A stretch of 35,195 nt of DNA from Saprospiraceae bacterium (GCA_020627705.1 JAHDGJ010000025.1:1-35195), one strand, 5' to 3'. Numbered from the stretch's first letter, positions 15,055 through 25,283 are shown. Notes: generated by a model from the letters alone, not told the origin. Made by a program: numbers and translations.

Positions 15055-18000
15055 ATGAAAAAGCAAGTTCAATCAAAAGCAATACATCTAATTACGCTGG
15101 TTCTACTTTTTATGGTGGGGACTTTAAATGGACAAGCGGTTAAAAAAGAAAGAATAACTTGTACCTGTAGCCATCACTCAAGTACATGTTCGATAGAAAC
15201 ACCTCGAAGTAAAAATGAGCCAAGAAGCCCATCAAACAGCATGGGATTTATTCAACCAAATACAAATCCTGTTCTTCCTTCCTCGTACAATTTCGTAGAA
15301 TATGTGTATGCTGAACCCAACGATCAAGGTACATGCGATGGTTCTGCAAATGCCAGTGCAGTAATAGATGAGGTATTCATTGCGCAAACTCATCGACATA
15401 CTATTGGTCATCCATTTCACTTTACAATTGGAGAACGTCCAGCTCTTTTACAAGTTGCCGTGCTTGGAAATGGAGCTGCTCCAGATGTCCAAGTAGAAGG
15501 TAGGTCAAATGGAGCATCACTTGGAACATTGTGCTTAAATGGACCTTCCACGCTTAGCTCATCTATAGATTTAACAACTCCAAATTTTAGTGATTACTTC
15601 TCTGTGACGATACCAAAATCATGGATCCAGATTGGATTAGAGTTGATCATCACTGCCGGCGATGACATCCAAGTACTTGATCAATCCGATTTGAATATTC
15701 AGCTGCCTACCGAGCTTAATTTGGTAGTCGTAGATATGGATTTGATGGATTACAATCATTTGCCGCACCGTACCCCAATGTTTGATAATTTCTTGCAAGA
15801 GGTGGCTTCGGCTCTTCCTGTAAGTGTAGTACGTTTAGGGGAATTTCCAGAAAAAGTTCGAATACCAGTCGTGGCTGCCAACAGTTGGCAAGGTGTTCCA
15901 GCAGCAGTGCAATTTGATTCTGAAGTTCTGGATAGTGGTTTGGATAGAGGCAATATAAATGCTGCAGCACATGCTGTATTGGGAAGAATGCAACAAGCAG
16001 CAGGTGATTTTGCGAATACAATATATTTCGGGAACACGTTAAATCTTGATCCTGGCGGATGGGGAATCGATGGAAATTTTGTTGGCTTCGAATTTACAGA
16101 TGTATTTATTCATGAATTGGGACACGCCCTATCGCTACCACATTGGGAGTGGGAGTGGCAAGTAGCCAATCCGGAGCCTGGTGAGAATAATTATCCCTAC
16201 GCTGGTGAAACAGGATCTGCAGGTGGAAGAGGAGAAGCATGGAATTTCATACAAGACACGTATGAATTCGTGAGTCCGTATTGTGAAGATTCTAGTGGTA
16301 ATCAAGGAATTGAGCGAAGCGATTGTATGCAACGCGAACATCCTTGTATAGAGATGAGATCCAATGGTGCTGGACCTTGGGATGGGTTTGGAGATTTTTC
16401 TGCCATAGCTATTAATAATTTTTTAATTGGTTCGGAGGTGCAAGCCGGTCAAGTGGATTACAGAGGAGGACAAGTGGATTACCAATTGAGAGAAAATACA
16501 GGCTATCCAAAAGTGACATTGAATAACGGTCAAAGACAATATTCAAGAGACGCTTCTCAGCCCCAGAATACTTTTGTTGAAGACTTTTTCAGTTTACCAG
16601 GCGAAGAGCAATTAGAGCAAGATGTGTATATGATATCAGGATCTATCCAAGTAAATGATCCTACGATGAACATCATTTACGATCCTATAAAGTACACTGG
16701 AACCTTGTTGACCACATTGGATCCTACAGACCCAAATACATTTTCTGTTTTGCAAAATTTGGAATTAGAAGATGCCCCACAGTTGTATGATCAAGAACGA
16801 GACATTACATTGAGACTAACTTATGCGAATGGAGATGTTAATCATGTTTTGGTTCCATTTCACAACTCCGAAAGATTTGACCCCAATAATCCACCTGGAC
16901 CTTTTGGTGTAGATTACTTTTCGGTGGTTGTTCCTGGAGACCAGCCTTTGTGTAATGTAGAATTATTTCGTAGAGATTTCATCATCAGCGATGCAGGAAA
17001 CCCAGTATCTGGAAATATAAATGACGCTTCTCAAAATATCACTGCTGCTAACTTTATGGATGCGGCTGTATTGATGGCGGTTCTCGATCATTCATGTAAT
17101 TGCCCAGATACTCCAGGTTATGTAGCACCTGGTACACCATGCGATGATGGCAATCCATATACCATTAATGATGTCGAGGATGGATTTTGCAATTGCGTAG
17201 GAACACAAATTCCAATTTGTGGAAAAATCAATAATTCTGAATTTACACAGTCTTTAGCCGGATGGAGAAATTGGGGTACGGATGTAGCAAATATAAATGA
17301 TGAAGCAGCTATTACTGTTCAAAATCCCGGAGATGCAGGATTTGGTTATGATCCTATAGTGGTTGTTGCTGGAGAAAGTTATACCCTTACGTTTGAAGCA
17401 TACTCAACAGAAAACAGACCGCTAAACGTACTTCACAGAGGCGATTATGATTTTGAAAATGATCAAGAAGGCCCTGTGTTTTTGAACACAACTTTTCAGC
17501 TCTCGCCAACAAAGACCCTATACGAATCAAGCTATACGGTGAGTGCAAATGGAGTCAATACTTTTCTTGAATTCAACCTTTCAGGAAACGAGGCACAGGT
17601 ATTTATAGACAACGTATGTTTGGAATTGTCAGAGTCCACTACTGTACCTGTAACTTTTATCTCTTTTTCAGGAGAAGTGATAGGGGATGATGTTGATTTG
17701 ACATGGGAGGTAACAGACGAAATAAATGTGTCTCATTATGTGATTCAGCGATCTGTAAATTCGGCGAATTTAGATTTTATTAATCTTGGAGAGGTGACAG
17801 CCGAAGGATTCGATTCCTACAGCTTTATTGACGAAGAACCCGTCCAAGGAACAAACCATTACAGAATCGAAGCTGTAGATTTTGATGGCCAAAAAAGTTA
17901 TACCGAGACCATTGTGATCAATTTTGATAACACCAATAGTACCCAGAGCAGTATTGAAAACCATTTAAGAGTATATCCAAACCCAACAGAGGGCCGAATC

Positions 18001-18153
18001 AATTTGTCTTCAGGAGAATTGATTGAAATTTTGGATACCAATGGAAAAAAATACGCTGCCTCTTTGGATGTATCGCATTTGAGAAGTGGAGTATATATCG
18101 CTATTATAGAATTTAATGGCAATGTAGTTTCTCGCAGATTTATTAAAATTTAA
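15055..18153 (+). CDS. Secreted metzincin-like metalloprotease with T9SS tail
   Basis: The 1032-residue protein has a signal peptide (1-27) and a short Cys/His-rich and Ser/Pro-rich segment. A region of about 600 residues is collinear with residues 335-930 of the protein encoded at 10416, so the two are tandem paralogues. The zinc motif at 353-363 reads HELGHALSLPH: the usual metzincin Gly is Ser, while all three His and the Glu remain. A CBM4_9-like domain (about 722-865) follows, then a fibronectin-III-like strand-rich domain (about 868-960) and a T9SS sorting domain beginning LRVYPNP. It lacks the esterase domain and the MopE repeats of its paralogue. It has its own upstream region after a terminator. 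Extracellular proteolysis is likely; the substrate is unknown. Confidence 0.85.
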   Translation: MKKQVQSKAIHLITLVLLFMVGTLNGQAVKKERITCTCSHHSSTCSIETPRSKNEPRSPSNSMGFIQPNTNPVLPSSYNFVEYVYAEPNDQGTCDGSANASAVIDEVFIAQTHRHTIGHPFHFTIGERPALLQVAVLGNGAAPDVQVEGRSNGASLGTLCLNGPSTLSSSIDLTTPNFSDYFSVTIPKSWIQIGLELIITAGDDIQVLDQSDLNIQLPTELNLVVVDMDLMDYNHLPHRTPMFDNFLQEVASALPVSVVRLGEFPEKVRIPVVAANSWQGVPAAVQFDSEVLDSGLDRGNINAAAHAVLGRMQQAAGDFANTIYFGNTLNLDPGGWGIDGNFVGFEFTDVFIHELGHALSLPHWEWEWQVANPEPGENNYPYAGETGSAGGRGEAWNFIQDTYEFVSPYCEDSSGNQGIERSDCMQREHPCIEMRSNGAGPWDGFGDFSAIAINNFLIGSEVQAGQVDYRGGQVDYQLRENTGYPKVTLNNGQRQYSRDASQPQNTFVEDFFSLPGEEQLEQDVYMISGSIQVNDPTMNIIYDPIKYTGTLLTTLDPTDPNTFSVLQNLELEDAPQLYDQERDITLRLTYANGDVNHVLVPFHNSERFDPNNPPGPFGVDYFSVVVPGDQPLCNVELFRRDFIISDAGNPVSGNINDASQNITAANFMDAAVLMAVLDHSCNCPDTPGYVAPGTPCDDGNPYTINDVEDGFCNCVGTQIPICGKINNSEFTQSLAGWRNWGTDVANINDEAAITVQNPGDAGFGYDPIVVVAGESYTLTFEAYSTENRPLNVLHRGDYDFENDQEGPVFLNTTFQLSPTKTLYESSYTVSANGVNTFLEFNLSGNEAQVFIDNVCLELSESTTVPVTFISFSGEVIGDDVDLTWEVTDEINVSHYVIQRSVNSANLDFINLGEVTAEGFDSYSFIDEEPVQGTNHYRIEAVDFDGQKSYTETIVINFDNTNSTQSSIENHLRVYPNPTEGRINLSSGELIEILDTNGKKYAASLDVSHLRSGVYIAIIEFNGNVVSRRFIKI

Positions 18154-18176
18154 GAGTTGCACGTCTTGGTAGACTA

Positions 18177-18210
18177 ATGAGAATTATCCTATTGGATAGT
18201 TCTCATTTTT
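18177..18210 (+). terminator. Intrinsic terminator after metalloprotease gene
   Basis: A 13-bp stem with one G-U pair (ATGAGAATTATCC and GGATAGTTCTCAT) and a four-base loop runs into TTTTT. It lies 24 bases after the 18153 stop. Confidence 0.85.
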
Positions 18211-18285
18211 ATTTTAAAACTGCACCAAAAATTGCAAGAAAAGAAGTTGGAATATGTCTACCTTCAGCAGCTCAAGTTATTGTTC

Positions 18286-19392
18286 ATGCCATTACATTTT
18301 AAACCCTACCTAAATGCGAAGGCAGCCTATAAGGGCGGTAAATCTTTGGATCAAATCGAGACAAAGGCAGAAAAAATCTTCAAGCTTTCTTCCAATGAAA
18401 ACCCTCTCGGTTCTTCGCCAAAAGCCATAGAAGCTTTAAAAAAGCACATAGATACTTTAAATATTTATCCTGATAATTCTGACGAAAGGTTAAGAGCAGC
18501 ATTAAGTACATTTTATGAGGGAAGGCTGCAGGATAGTCAGTTTATTACCACCAACAGTGGGGTTGCCAATCTTGAACTAATCGTTCAAGGCTTCATGGAT
18601 GAGGACTCTGAGTGCATTTATTCCAATCCTGCCTTTGGTCCCTATTTTGAGTTTCCTGCAAAGTTTGGCGCGCGTGCAATTAATGTTCCTTTGACTGGCG
18701 ACAATTTTGATTTGGATGTGGATGGTATTTTGAATGCAGTAAATCAAAAAACGCGGATCGTTTTTATTACGAGTCCCAATAATCCTACAGGGACCTACAT
18801 TTCAAAGCAAGATGTGGATCGTTTAGTAGAAGGGTTACCCGATCATGTCGTTTTGGTTTACGATGAAGTATATTATCAGTACGCGGATGCTAAGGATTAT
18901 GTTAGGGCCTTGCCTTATGTGTTGAATGGTAAAAATGTTATAGGGGTCAATAGTTTTTCCAAGGCGTATGGATTGGCCGGCTTGCGTATTGGTTATTCGT
19001 ATAGCACCAAAGAAATATCTGAATATTTAAGAAAGATCAGGCGTCCATTTATGATCAACATGCTGAGTTTGGAGGCAGCGATGGCTGCCTTGGGAGATGA
19101 TGACTTTATCAAAAAAACAGTTGCACTCATTCACAAAGAGAAAAATTATGTGTACCACGAACTGGATAAAATGGACGTCAAATATTGGAAGACGCAGGCA
19201 AATTTCTTTTTAGTAAAACCCAAACTTACGCCGCTAGAATTTGAAGCAGAAATGATTAAGTACGGGGTTATGGTAAGACCTGTAGCTGGTTTCGGTGCAC
19301 CAGAATGTATCCGAGTTACCCTTGGAACAAGAGAAGCCAATGAAACCTTTCTAAGTGCTTATTCCAAAATCAGGAATAAGGTCCTTCTTTAA
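18286..19392 (+). CDS. hisC: Histidinol-phosphate aminotransferase-like enzyme
   Basis: This is a PLP-dependent class I/II aminotransferase of 368 residues from ATG 18286. The frame is open to a TTG at 18232, but the extra residues do not fit the family, and MPLHFKPYLNAKAAYKGGKS is a normal HisC-like start. KLSSNENPLGSSPKA is the substrate-entry signature, SPNNPTG contains Asn166, YDEVYY contains Asp193, and SFSKAYGLAGLRIGY carries the Schiff-base Lys226 and Arg234. The family converts imidazole-acetol phosphate with glutamate to histidinol phosphate. No other his genes are nearby, so this may be a second copy acting on aromatic or other amino acids. It converges on the 19389 gene with a four-base overlap. 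Confidence 0.9.
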   Translation: MPLHFKPYLNAKAAYKGGKSLDQIETKAEKIFKLSSNENPLGSSPKAIEALKKHIDTLNIYPDNSDERLRAALSTFYEGRLQDSQFITTNSGVANLELIVQGFMDEDSECIYSNPAFGPYFEFPAKFGARAINVPLTGDNFDLDVDGILNAVNQKTRIVFITSPNNPTGTYISKQDVDRLVEGLPDHVVLVYDEVYYQYADAKDYVRALPYVLNGKNVIGVNSFSKAYGLAGLRIGYSYSTKEISEYLRKIRRPFMINMLSLEAAMAALGDDDFIKKTVALIHKEKNYVYHELDKMDVKYWKTQANFFLVKPKLTPLEFEAEMIKYGVMVRPVAGFGAPECIRVTLGTREANETFLSAYSKIRNKVLL

Positions 19393-19790
19393 ATCTTATC
19401 CTTCTTTCCCATTTTGGGGCTTAGATACATATTGCAATTGTCAAAGCCTTTCATTTGTCTTGAGAAATCACATTCGTATTCTCCCCACCAGATGTAAAAT
19501 TCATTTTTGACTTGGTAAAGCTTAAGCATGAAAATGGTGCTTTCTATGGACGAACCACATTTATAACTATAGCGTCCTCTTACGATGTAGTGTTGTTTCC
19601 CATCAACAGATTTCTTGTCAAAAAAATAACAATGAATCATATCTTCCTTAGCACTGCATCCAGATGGAAAGTCATAATAAAATCGAAATAGATCGAGGGC
19701 TTTTTTCTCAACTTGCTCGATTTGACTAGGTGTAGGTGTTACATTATCTGAAGGGAAAAAAGTAAGCAAAAGGCTGAATAGGAAGTTCAT
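19389..19790 (-). CDS. Small exported protein of unknown function
   Basis: The ATG at 19790 gives 133 residues beginning MNFLFSLLLTFFPSDN, a short signal-peptide-like stretch. The frame extends to a TTG at 19832, but that start would add a basic leader and overlap the upstream protease gene. The mature part has four to five Cys residues and alternates charged and aromatic strands, with no family I recognise. The gene follows the zinc metalloprotease with a 32-base gap and is probably co-transcribed. Its 3' end overlaps the convergent aminotransferase gene by four bases and no terminator separates them. Confidence 0.6.
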   Translation of the reverse strand: MNFLFSLLLTFFPSDNVTPTPSQIEQVEKKALDLFRFYYDFPSGCSAKEDMIHCYFFDKKSVDGKQHYIVRGRYSYKCGSSIESTIFMLKLYQVKNEFYIWWGEYECDFSRQMKGFDNCNMYLSPKMGKKDKI

Positions 19791-19822
19791 AGTTTTTCGT
19801 TTTTTACAAAATAAAATAATTT

Positions 19823-22174
19823 TTAATGACAACCAATAGGAGAACCCGGTGGCATTTTGGCCAAGCTTGGTATTTTAAAAACCTCTGGTTTGTTCTGGGC
19901 ATCGGACAAAAGGTTTCTGAGATACAGATCGTGGGCTTGTCGATTGGATGAAGTTTTGGACATTTTTTTGAACGATACAAAATTGTTGAGTTTGGAAGTA
20001 ATCACCGCTGCAACTTGCTTATCCATGTGCTTATGCGTTTTGAGTTTTAACAAATGGATGAATAAAGTTTTTTCGAGCATTAAGGAATAAGGATCATCAT
20101 TTTTTCCTTCGGTTGCTTGTTTGATGATGCGATCCAAATAATATTCAATGTTCCAATCTTTGGCCGAGTATCTGTTAATACGAGACAACCTTTGCGGATC
20201 GAGCAAGAAATCATAGGTATAAGAACTTAAAGCTTCCGCTGCAGAAATTGGATCGAATATACTTCCTGTAACTCCACTAAAGGTTTCTCTGGTTCGAGGA
20301 TATCCATAAGCTGGCGGTGGAATGAGCGCAGTTAAGGATGGAGGTATTTCTAGTTGTGAAGGACTCAAACTAAGAAGTATTTGCTCTAAGGCTTTTTGTT
20401 GCTTCTCAATTTTTACAGATTCGAAATTAGGACTCTTTGCTTTGGAGCTGTATTCAAAATGGTAACCCCCAATTAGTTTTGAGGCGGCATCAATTTGATA
20501 CCTGTGCATTAGATATGCAGGCACCAAGATTTTTTCTAATTCAGAATATGGGCTTCCTTCTTTAATAGAATTTTTGCCCATTCTTTTGAGGACTTTGCTT
20601 CTAAGTACTGTGATACGTTGAAGCTCCTCAACGGGGTCCCTGCCATTGTCCCAAAGATGGGCATGTGCATGTACTCCTCCTTTAGGGCGCGCATCTTGAT
20701 CGGTGATAAATTGCAACCCCTTGTCTGTGGTGTTTTGCAAAACCTCTTTTAAAAAAGCCTCTTCGGTTTGACCTTTCTTGGGGTAGCCATAGCCATAAAT
20801 TATTGCTTGCTTGTCCCATTCTCCAATTTTTTGATCATACGCCTTTGTAAAATCAGCTCGATCATCGGTCATCTCAATCAAGGGATGTGGATAATCCATG
20901 ACCGATGCTCTATCGTTTGCACTTGCTGCGAAGTTATGGGTCAGACCTATAGTGTGTCCAATTTCGTGCGCAGACAATTGCCTCAATCTATCCAAGGCCA
21001 TGTCTAACATTCTCGGGTCTTCATCCCCATGGGCATACGGAGACAATATTCCTTGTGCGATCATAAAATCTTGTCGAACCCGCAAAGATCCCAAACTCAC
21101 ATGTCCTTTTATGATTTCACCAGTACGTGGGTCTGCGACTGCTGCACCATAAGACCACCCCCTGGTGCTGCGGTGCACCCATTGGATCATATTATATCTG
21201 ACATCCAAAGGATGCGCATCTTTTGGCAGTTCTTTAATTTGAAAAGCATCGATATACCCAGCTGCTTCAAAGGCTTGATTCCACCAACTTCCTCCTTCTA
21301 TCAAGGCAGACTTTACAGGTTCTGGACATCCTCTATCTATATAATAAATTATGGGTTCGACTGCTTTACTTTTGGCGGCAAACGGATTTACCTTTTCCAA
21401 TCGATGTCTCAAAATAAAACGCGTGGTCATGTCAGAACCAATAGGGGAGGCATAATCCGAAAAACTTCTAAAAATATATCCAGAATTGGGGTGGAATTTT
21501 CTTGGGACATACTTGTCGTCTGGAAGTCTTATAAAAGAATGGTGCTGTACCACACTTATTAATTTGGAATTAGGGGTAACAGATCTAACTTGTTTCCCTT
21601 TACCGTCTCCAGCAAAAGTGAGCAACGCTTCTAGTTCTGTGTTGTCAGGGAAATTATTCAAGCCTTCTTTAAACACAGCACTTTTACTTAGGTCTAAGAC
21701 ATAATTTCCTTCATTTCGATCTTTTAGTTTTTGAGATACCCCATGGGCATCGCGAAGGAGAAAAGGACTTGCATCAAGATTATAGGTATTCCCTTTTTTA
21801 CTGATAATGTTGAATCCAAACAAAACGGATTTTGCAAAGGCCTCTTTGACAGATTTTACTTCCTCCTTGTTTTCACTTTTTGCTCTAAATTTTAAGTTGT
21901 CTTGGATGAGCAACATCTTTTTCCCTGATTGGTAAAACCGTACGATTTGTGTATTGCCCAATTGCCCTCTATCCAAACCAATGTCATTGGATCCAACACC
22001 TTCCGCCAAACTGTTGACATATAAAAAATCTTGATCGACAAAATCTTCAGGAACGTGAAGAATTAGTTTGCCTGTAGAATCTATCCAAGTAAATTCTATA
22101 AATCCCTCTTGTGTTTGTCCAAACACGAGCAAAGGACAAAGGGCGAAAAGAAGTATTTGGAATAAGTGTTTCAT
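19823..22174 (-). CDS. Large zinc-dependent metalloprotease (DUF4953/DUF5117 type)
   Basis: The 783-residue protein has a signal peptide ending near residue 19 (CPLLVFGQ). A beta-rich N-terminal half fits the DUF5117-like region of a Bacteroidota family that I recall as zinc-dependent metalloproteases. The second part has LSAHEIGHTIGLTHNFAAS, with HEIGHTIGLTH at residues 403-413, giving His403, Glu404, His407 and His413, then SVMDYPHP, which resembles a Met-turn. A helical C-terminal region of about 250 residues follows. There is no T9SS tail, so it probably acts in the periplasm. It may be co-transcribed with the small exported protein downstream. The substrate is unknown. Confidence 0.88.
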   Translation of the reverse strand: MKHLFQILLFALCPLLVFGQTQEGFIEFTWIDSTGKLILHVPEDFVDQDFLYVNSLAEGVGSNDIGLDRGQLGNTQIVRFYQSGKKMLLIQDNLKFRAKSENKEEVKSVKEAFAKSVLFGFNIISKKGNTYNLDASPFLLRDAHGVSQKLKDRNEGNYVLDLSKSAVFKEGLNNFPDNTELEALLTFAGDGKGKQVRSVTPNSKLISVVQHHSFIRLPDDKYVPRKFHPNSGYIFRSFSDYASPIGSDMTTRFILRHRLEKVNPFAAKSKAVEPIIYYIDRGCPEPVKSALIEGGSWWNQAFEAAGYIDAFQIKELPKDAHPLDVRYNMIQWVHRSTRGWSYGAAVADPRTGEIIKGHVSLGSLRVRQDFMIAQGILSPYAHGDEDPRMLDMALDRLRQLSAHEIGHTIGLTHNFAASANDRASVMDYPHPLIEMTDDRADFTKAYDQKIGEWDKQAIIYGYGYPKKGQTEEAFLKEVLQNTTDKGLQFITDQDARPKGGVHAHAHLWDNGRDPVEELQRITVLRSKVLKRMGKNSIKEGSPYSELEKILVPAYLMHRYQIDAASKLIGGYHFEYSSKAKSPNFESVKIEKQQKALEQILLSLSPSQLEIPPSLTALIPPPAYGYPRTRETFSGVTGSIFDPISAAEALSSYTYDFLLDPQRLSRINRYSAKDWNIEYYLDRIIKQATEGKNDDPYSLMLEKTLFIHLLKLKTHKHMDKQVAAVITSKLNNFVSFKKMSKTSSNRQAHDLYLRNLLSDAQNKPEVFKIPSLAKMPPGSPIGCH

Positions 22175-22401
22175 ATATCAAAGTACCAGTGAAAGAGCAA
22201 GATAATACTTCATAAAAAAGGCAACGAATTTTGCCATTTTAAATTTGGTTTAATCAAGTTTCCTGAGGACGTATACTTCAATTTTAAAATATTGCTTGGA
22301 TCCTATCAGCCCCTTTTTTATTTTTCTAAAATAAAGGAAGCGAATTGATTTAAAATTCAGATGCCATTGTATTAATTTACAAGTAGCACTACTTAGTACG
22401 C

Positions 22402-23892
22402 ATGAGAACGATTGGCTTTATCCTATGTCTTTTTTTTGGCACTTCTATTTCGTTAGCCCAAGAAAAATTACTATCTGCCAAAGACATCAAAAAAGACTTA
22501 GATGTCTTCGTTGATTTTTTAACTGCACATCCAAACCCTTATCGCTTCAATGAAAAGGAATCGTTTGATGCTTTGATATCAGAGATTCGTGAGGAAAGTA
22601 AAAACGGAATGTTGTCTTTAGACTTTTGTAAATCCTTAAAAGAAATAATGGCCTTGCTTAAAGATGGACACAGTAGTGTAAGTATGGGAAGAGAATGGTA
22701 TGAAAAATCTCGAAAAGCATATGGAGTCACACCGCTTCGTTTTTTCATGGATCAAAATGATCAGCTTTTTTTATTGCGTGATTTAAGTGACTCAGGGAAG
22801 ATCCCATTAGGAGCACAAGTGCTAGAAATTAATGACGTGCCTATCGAGCAATTGGTAGAAGACTGGGATAAGTATTTGGGGTATGAAACAAAAACGTTTC
22901 GTAATGTGATTTTTCCTGGTAATATTTCTGACTTGCTTTATTTGCAATTTGGTAATTATTCCAGTGTAAAAATCAAATACAAGCACCTCAAGGAAGAAAC
23001 CGTTGATGTTGAAAATGTAGACCTCAAGGTTCTCGAGAAAAAGTGGAAAGAGATTAGAAAGAAAAAGCAAGAGGAGGAAGATGTGAAAAGAGATAAAAAC
23101 AAACCGTATTACTTTAAGGATTTAGGTGATGGCATTGGCTATTTGCGCATTCTTTCATTTTCTGTCCCAGATATCAATGAGTATGGTTCGTTTTTAAGAA
23201 AGACCTTTAAAAAGCTGCGTAAAGAAAAATGCCATTCTTTGGTCATTGATGTTAGAGGTAATTTTGGAGGTTGGCCCAAGGTGTCTTCCAAACTTTTACA
23301 TTACCTGACTCAAGGACATTTTAAAACAATGGCCATGACTAAGGCAAAGGCTAGTGCACCATATAAGGATCAGTTTAGAGTAATCCAGCGATATGATAAC
23401 AATCCTTTTGGTACGGTGTTTTTTAATCATCAGCGCCATCTGATAGATATCGAAGGTATCCTCAATGCTAAGAAGGATGCAATGATGGTGGAGACTTCTT
23501 TTTACAATGAACCTCCCGAAAAAATGAAGTGGGAATTTGAAGGGACCCCATATCTTTTGATAGATAGAAAATCGTATTCAGCAGCCTCTTCCTTTGCAGC
23601 TACTTTTCAATGTTATGATTTGGGGTTGATCATAGGTGAGGAAACTGGAGGAACTCGGATTTTTCACGCCAATCCCATTAGCATCAAATTGCCAAAGTCC
23701 GAAATCTTTGCAAGAATTTCAACTACAGAAATGCTTACTACTTGTGGCACGGACGAACTGTCAGGTATTACGCCTCATATCAAATCTACTCCCTCGTTGC
23801 TTGATCGAATCCATGAAACAGATTCTGTTTTAAATCATACCAAACGCATAATTAAAAAAGTGCGTCAAAAAGTGGCTACAGAAAATAACTAG
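22402..23892 (+). CDS. S41-type (C-terminal-processing-like) peptidase
   Basis: The 496-residue protein has a signal peptide (1-19, ending ISLAQ) and a helical N-terminal domain. A PDZ-like segment (about 115-190, with GAQVLEINDVPIEQL) is followed by the S41 core, recognisable from GIGYLRILSFS, SLVIDVRGNFGGW and LLIDRKSYSAASSFAATF. Ser393 in YSAAS is the likely nucleophile. The Glu often found three residues later in tail-specific proteases is Ser here, as in more distant S41 members. IIGEETGG ends the core. It probably trims or degrades periplasmic proteins. A plus-strand TAAATTTG (22240-22247) could be a -7 element, but it is 155 bases from the start and lacks a clear -33 box. Confidence 0.9.
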   Translation: MRTIGFILCLFFGTSISLAQEKLLSAKDIKKDLDVFVDFLTAHPNPYRFNEKESFDALISEIREESKNGMLSLDFCKSLKEIMALLKDGHSSVSMGREWYEKSRKAYGVTPLRFFMDQNDQLFLLRDLSDSGKIPLGAQVLEINDVPIEQLVEDWDKYLGYETKTFRNVIFPGNISDLLYLQFGNYSSVKIKYKHLKEETVDVENVDLKVLEKKWKEIRKKKQEEEDVKRDKNKPYYFKDLGDGIGYLRILSFSVPDINEYGSFLRKTFKKLRKEKCHSLVIDVRGNFGGWPKVSSKLLHYLTQGHFKTMAMTKAKASAPYKDQFRVIQRYDNNPFGTVFFNHQRHLIDIEGILNAKKDAMMVETSFYNEPPEKMKWEFEGTPYLLIDRKSYSAASSFAATFQCYDLGLIIGEETGGTRIFHANPISIKLPKSEIFARISTTEMLTTCGTDELSGITPHIKSTPSLLDRIHETDSVLNHTKRIIKKVRQKVATENN

Positions 23893-24318
23893 CTAAAACC
23901 TATTGGATTTCTTGGGCGAAAAAACTGTTCAAATAAAGCCTTGAAGAAGAAGGGTGGGTTTTTCTTCCATCGATATCTGATTTTCAAATCTATGATGCGT
24001 TATTATTTCTAAGGTGTAATTGCTACGTGTGATAACATTTTGATCATTAGGACACTAATGAGCAAAAGACCTTCAAATTAATGTGAGAAGTCATTTGATT
24101 TGAACAGCACTACAGAATAAAAAATTATTCAAATCCCTACAAATAGGTATTTGTGAGATTCATCAATAATGGGATTGAAATGATTACATGTTCGAAATAT
24201 TTTGCAGTGTAAATAATCTTATAAAACCAGAGAGAATATAGGACGACTTCCTTTTGGGTTTGCTAAAAGCTGTTCATAATTCTCACAATCATTTTCAAAA
24301 CTTACTAAACTTAATTCA
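23893..24318. other. 426-base intergenic region
   Basis: No coding region or RNA gene is apparent. A weak GAAGAA/TTCTTC inverted repeat (about 23945-23970) lies after the S41 gene but has no T-run, so I do not call it a terminator. The remainder is AT-rich and must hold the promoter of the gene at 24319, which I cannot place. Confidence 0.5.
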
Positions 24319-25218
24319 ATGAAAAGATTTGATTTACCCAAACTAATGGGCATACTTTGCCTAACATTTTGTTCAGTTTTTGCTAACGCCCAATGTGGAA
24401 ACATCCTAGTTGATCCAGATGTTGACATCAATGCCGTCGATGATGGATCAGGAAATTATAGCCTTGACGTTGAGGTTAAGAATATTCAATGGCTGGGAGG
24501 AAATCCTTCGTTCTATTTAATTGTAGATGGGGAGCAATCTGACCATTATGCAGCTACACCAGAGGAGTCCAAAGTTTTTACCTGGACCAATACATTTGAC
24601 TTTTACCCACAATTGTCAGACATCTATGTATTGCTTTGTAACAGCACCAACGGTAACGGATGTAATTGTACTTCTGAGCCCTTTCCTTTAGGTCAAGTAT
24701 TACCAGTGAAATTGGAGGATTTCAGCGCAAGATTCGCTAACGAAAGCGTTAAACTAAATTGGATCACATCTTCCGAAGTGAACTCGGATTATTTTGAAGT
24801 CGAGTATTCAAGCGATAATAAAGAATTTGAAACCTTAGGTATGGTAAAGGCGATGGGCAACTCCAATGAAATTCAACACTATGAATATGTTTCTGATAAT
24901 ACCAGCTCGTCCAATAACTATTATCGATTAAAGCAGGTTGATTTGGATGGCTCTTTTGAGATGTCTACTGTCATTTATTTGCGCAAATCGATTAATAAAG
25001 AAGAAGTAAAAGTCTTTCCAAATCCAGTCTCCAGTGAATTAACTATTGAAGCTTCAGAAGGTGCCAGTTGGGTGTTACACAATGGAACAGGTCAAGAAGT
25101 TTTAACAGGAAGTGCCAAAAAAATCTCGATGCAAGAATATCCTAGTGGTATGTATTTTATACGCGTCCGAAACAGACAAACGAATGACCTTAAAACACTT
25201 CAAGTAATAAAAGAATAA
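24319..25218 (+). CDS. Secreted protein with T9SS sorting domain
   Basis: The 299-residue protein has a signal peptide (1-24, ending VFANA). A small beta domain (about 26-122) with five Cys residues follows and is not recognised. A fibronectin-III-like segment starts PVKLEDFSARFANESVKLNW. The type A T9SS sorting domain starts VKVFPNPVSSELTIEA. The tail would direct it across the outer membrane by T9SS, for release or attachment to the surface. The FNIII-like block preceding the tail is also found in the products at 15055 and 26957, so the three share a C-terminal module. A strong terminator follows, so it is probably monocistronic. Confidence 0.8.
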   Translation: MKRFDLPKLMGILCLTFCSVFANAQCGNILVDPDVDINAVDDGSGNYSLDVEVKNIQWLGGNPSFYLIVDGEQSDHYAATPEESKVFTWTNTFDFYPQLSDIYVLLCNSTNGNGCNCTSEPFPLGQVLPVKLEDFSARFANESVKLNWITSSEVNSDYFEVEYSSDNKEFETLGMVKAMGNSNEIQHYEYVSDNTSSSNNYYRLKQVDLDGSFEMSTVIYLRKSINKEEVKVFPNPVSSELTIEASEGASWVLHNGTGQEVLTGSAKKISMQEYPSGMYFIRVRNRQTNDLKTLQVIKE

Positions 25219-25249
25219 TTATTTTTTAACCATAGGATTATTCTTAATG

Positions 25250-25283
25250 GGCTCTATCATCTAATTGATAGAGCCTTTTTTTT
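25250..25283 (+). terminator. Intrinsic terminator
   Basis: A perfect 10-bp stem, GGCTCTATCA/TGATAGAGCC, with a six-base loop is followed by eight T residues, 31 bases after the 25218 stop. Confidence 0.93.

Noticed and set aside
18232-18285. TTG start extending the HisC-like protein by 18 residues
   Set aside because: ATG 18286 matches the family N-terminus; the extension lies in the leader region right after a terminator.
21029-21562. 177-codon open frame on the plus strand inside the zinc protease gene
   Set aside because: It is antisense to a well-supported protease with an intact active site; its translation is low in recognisable structure.
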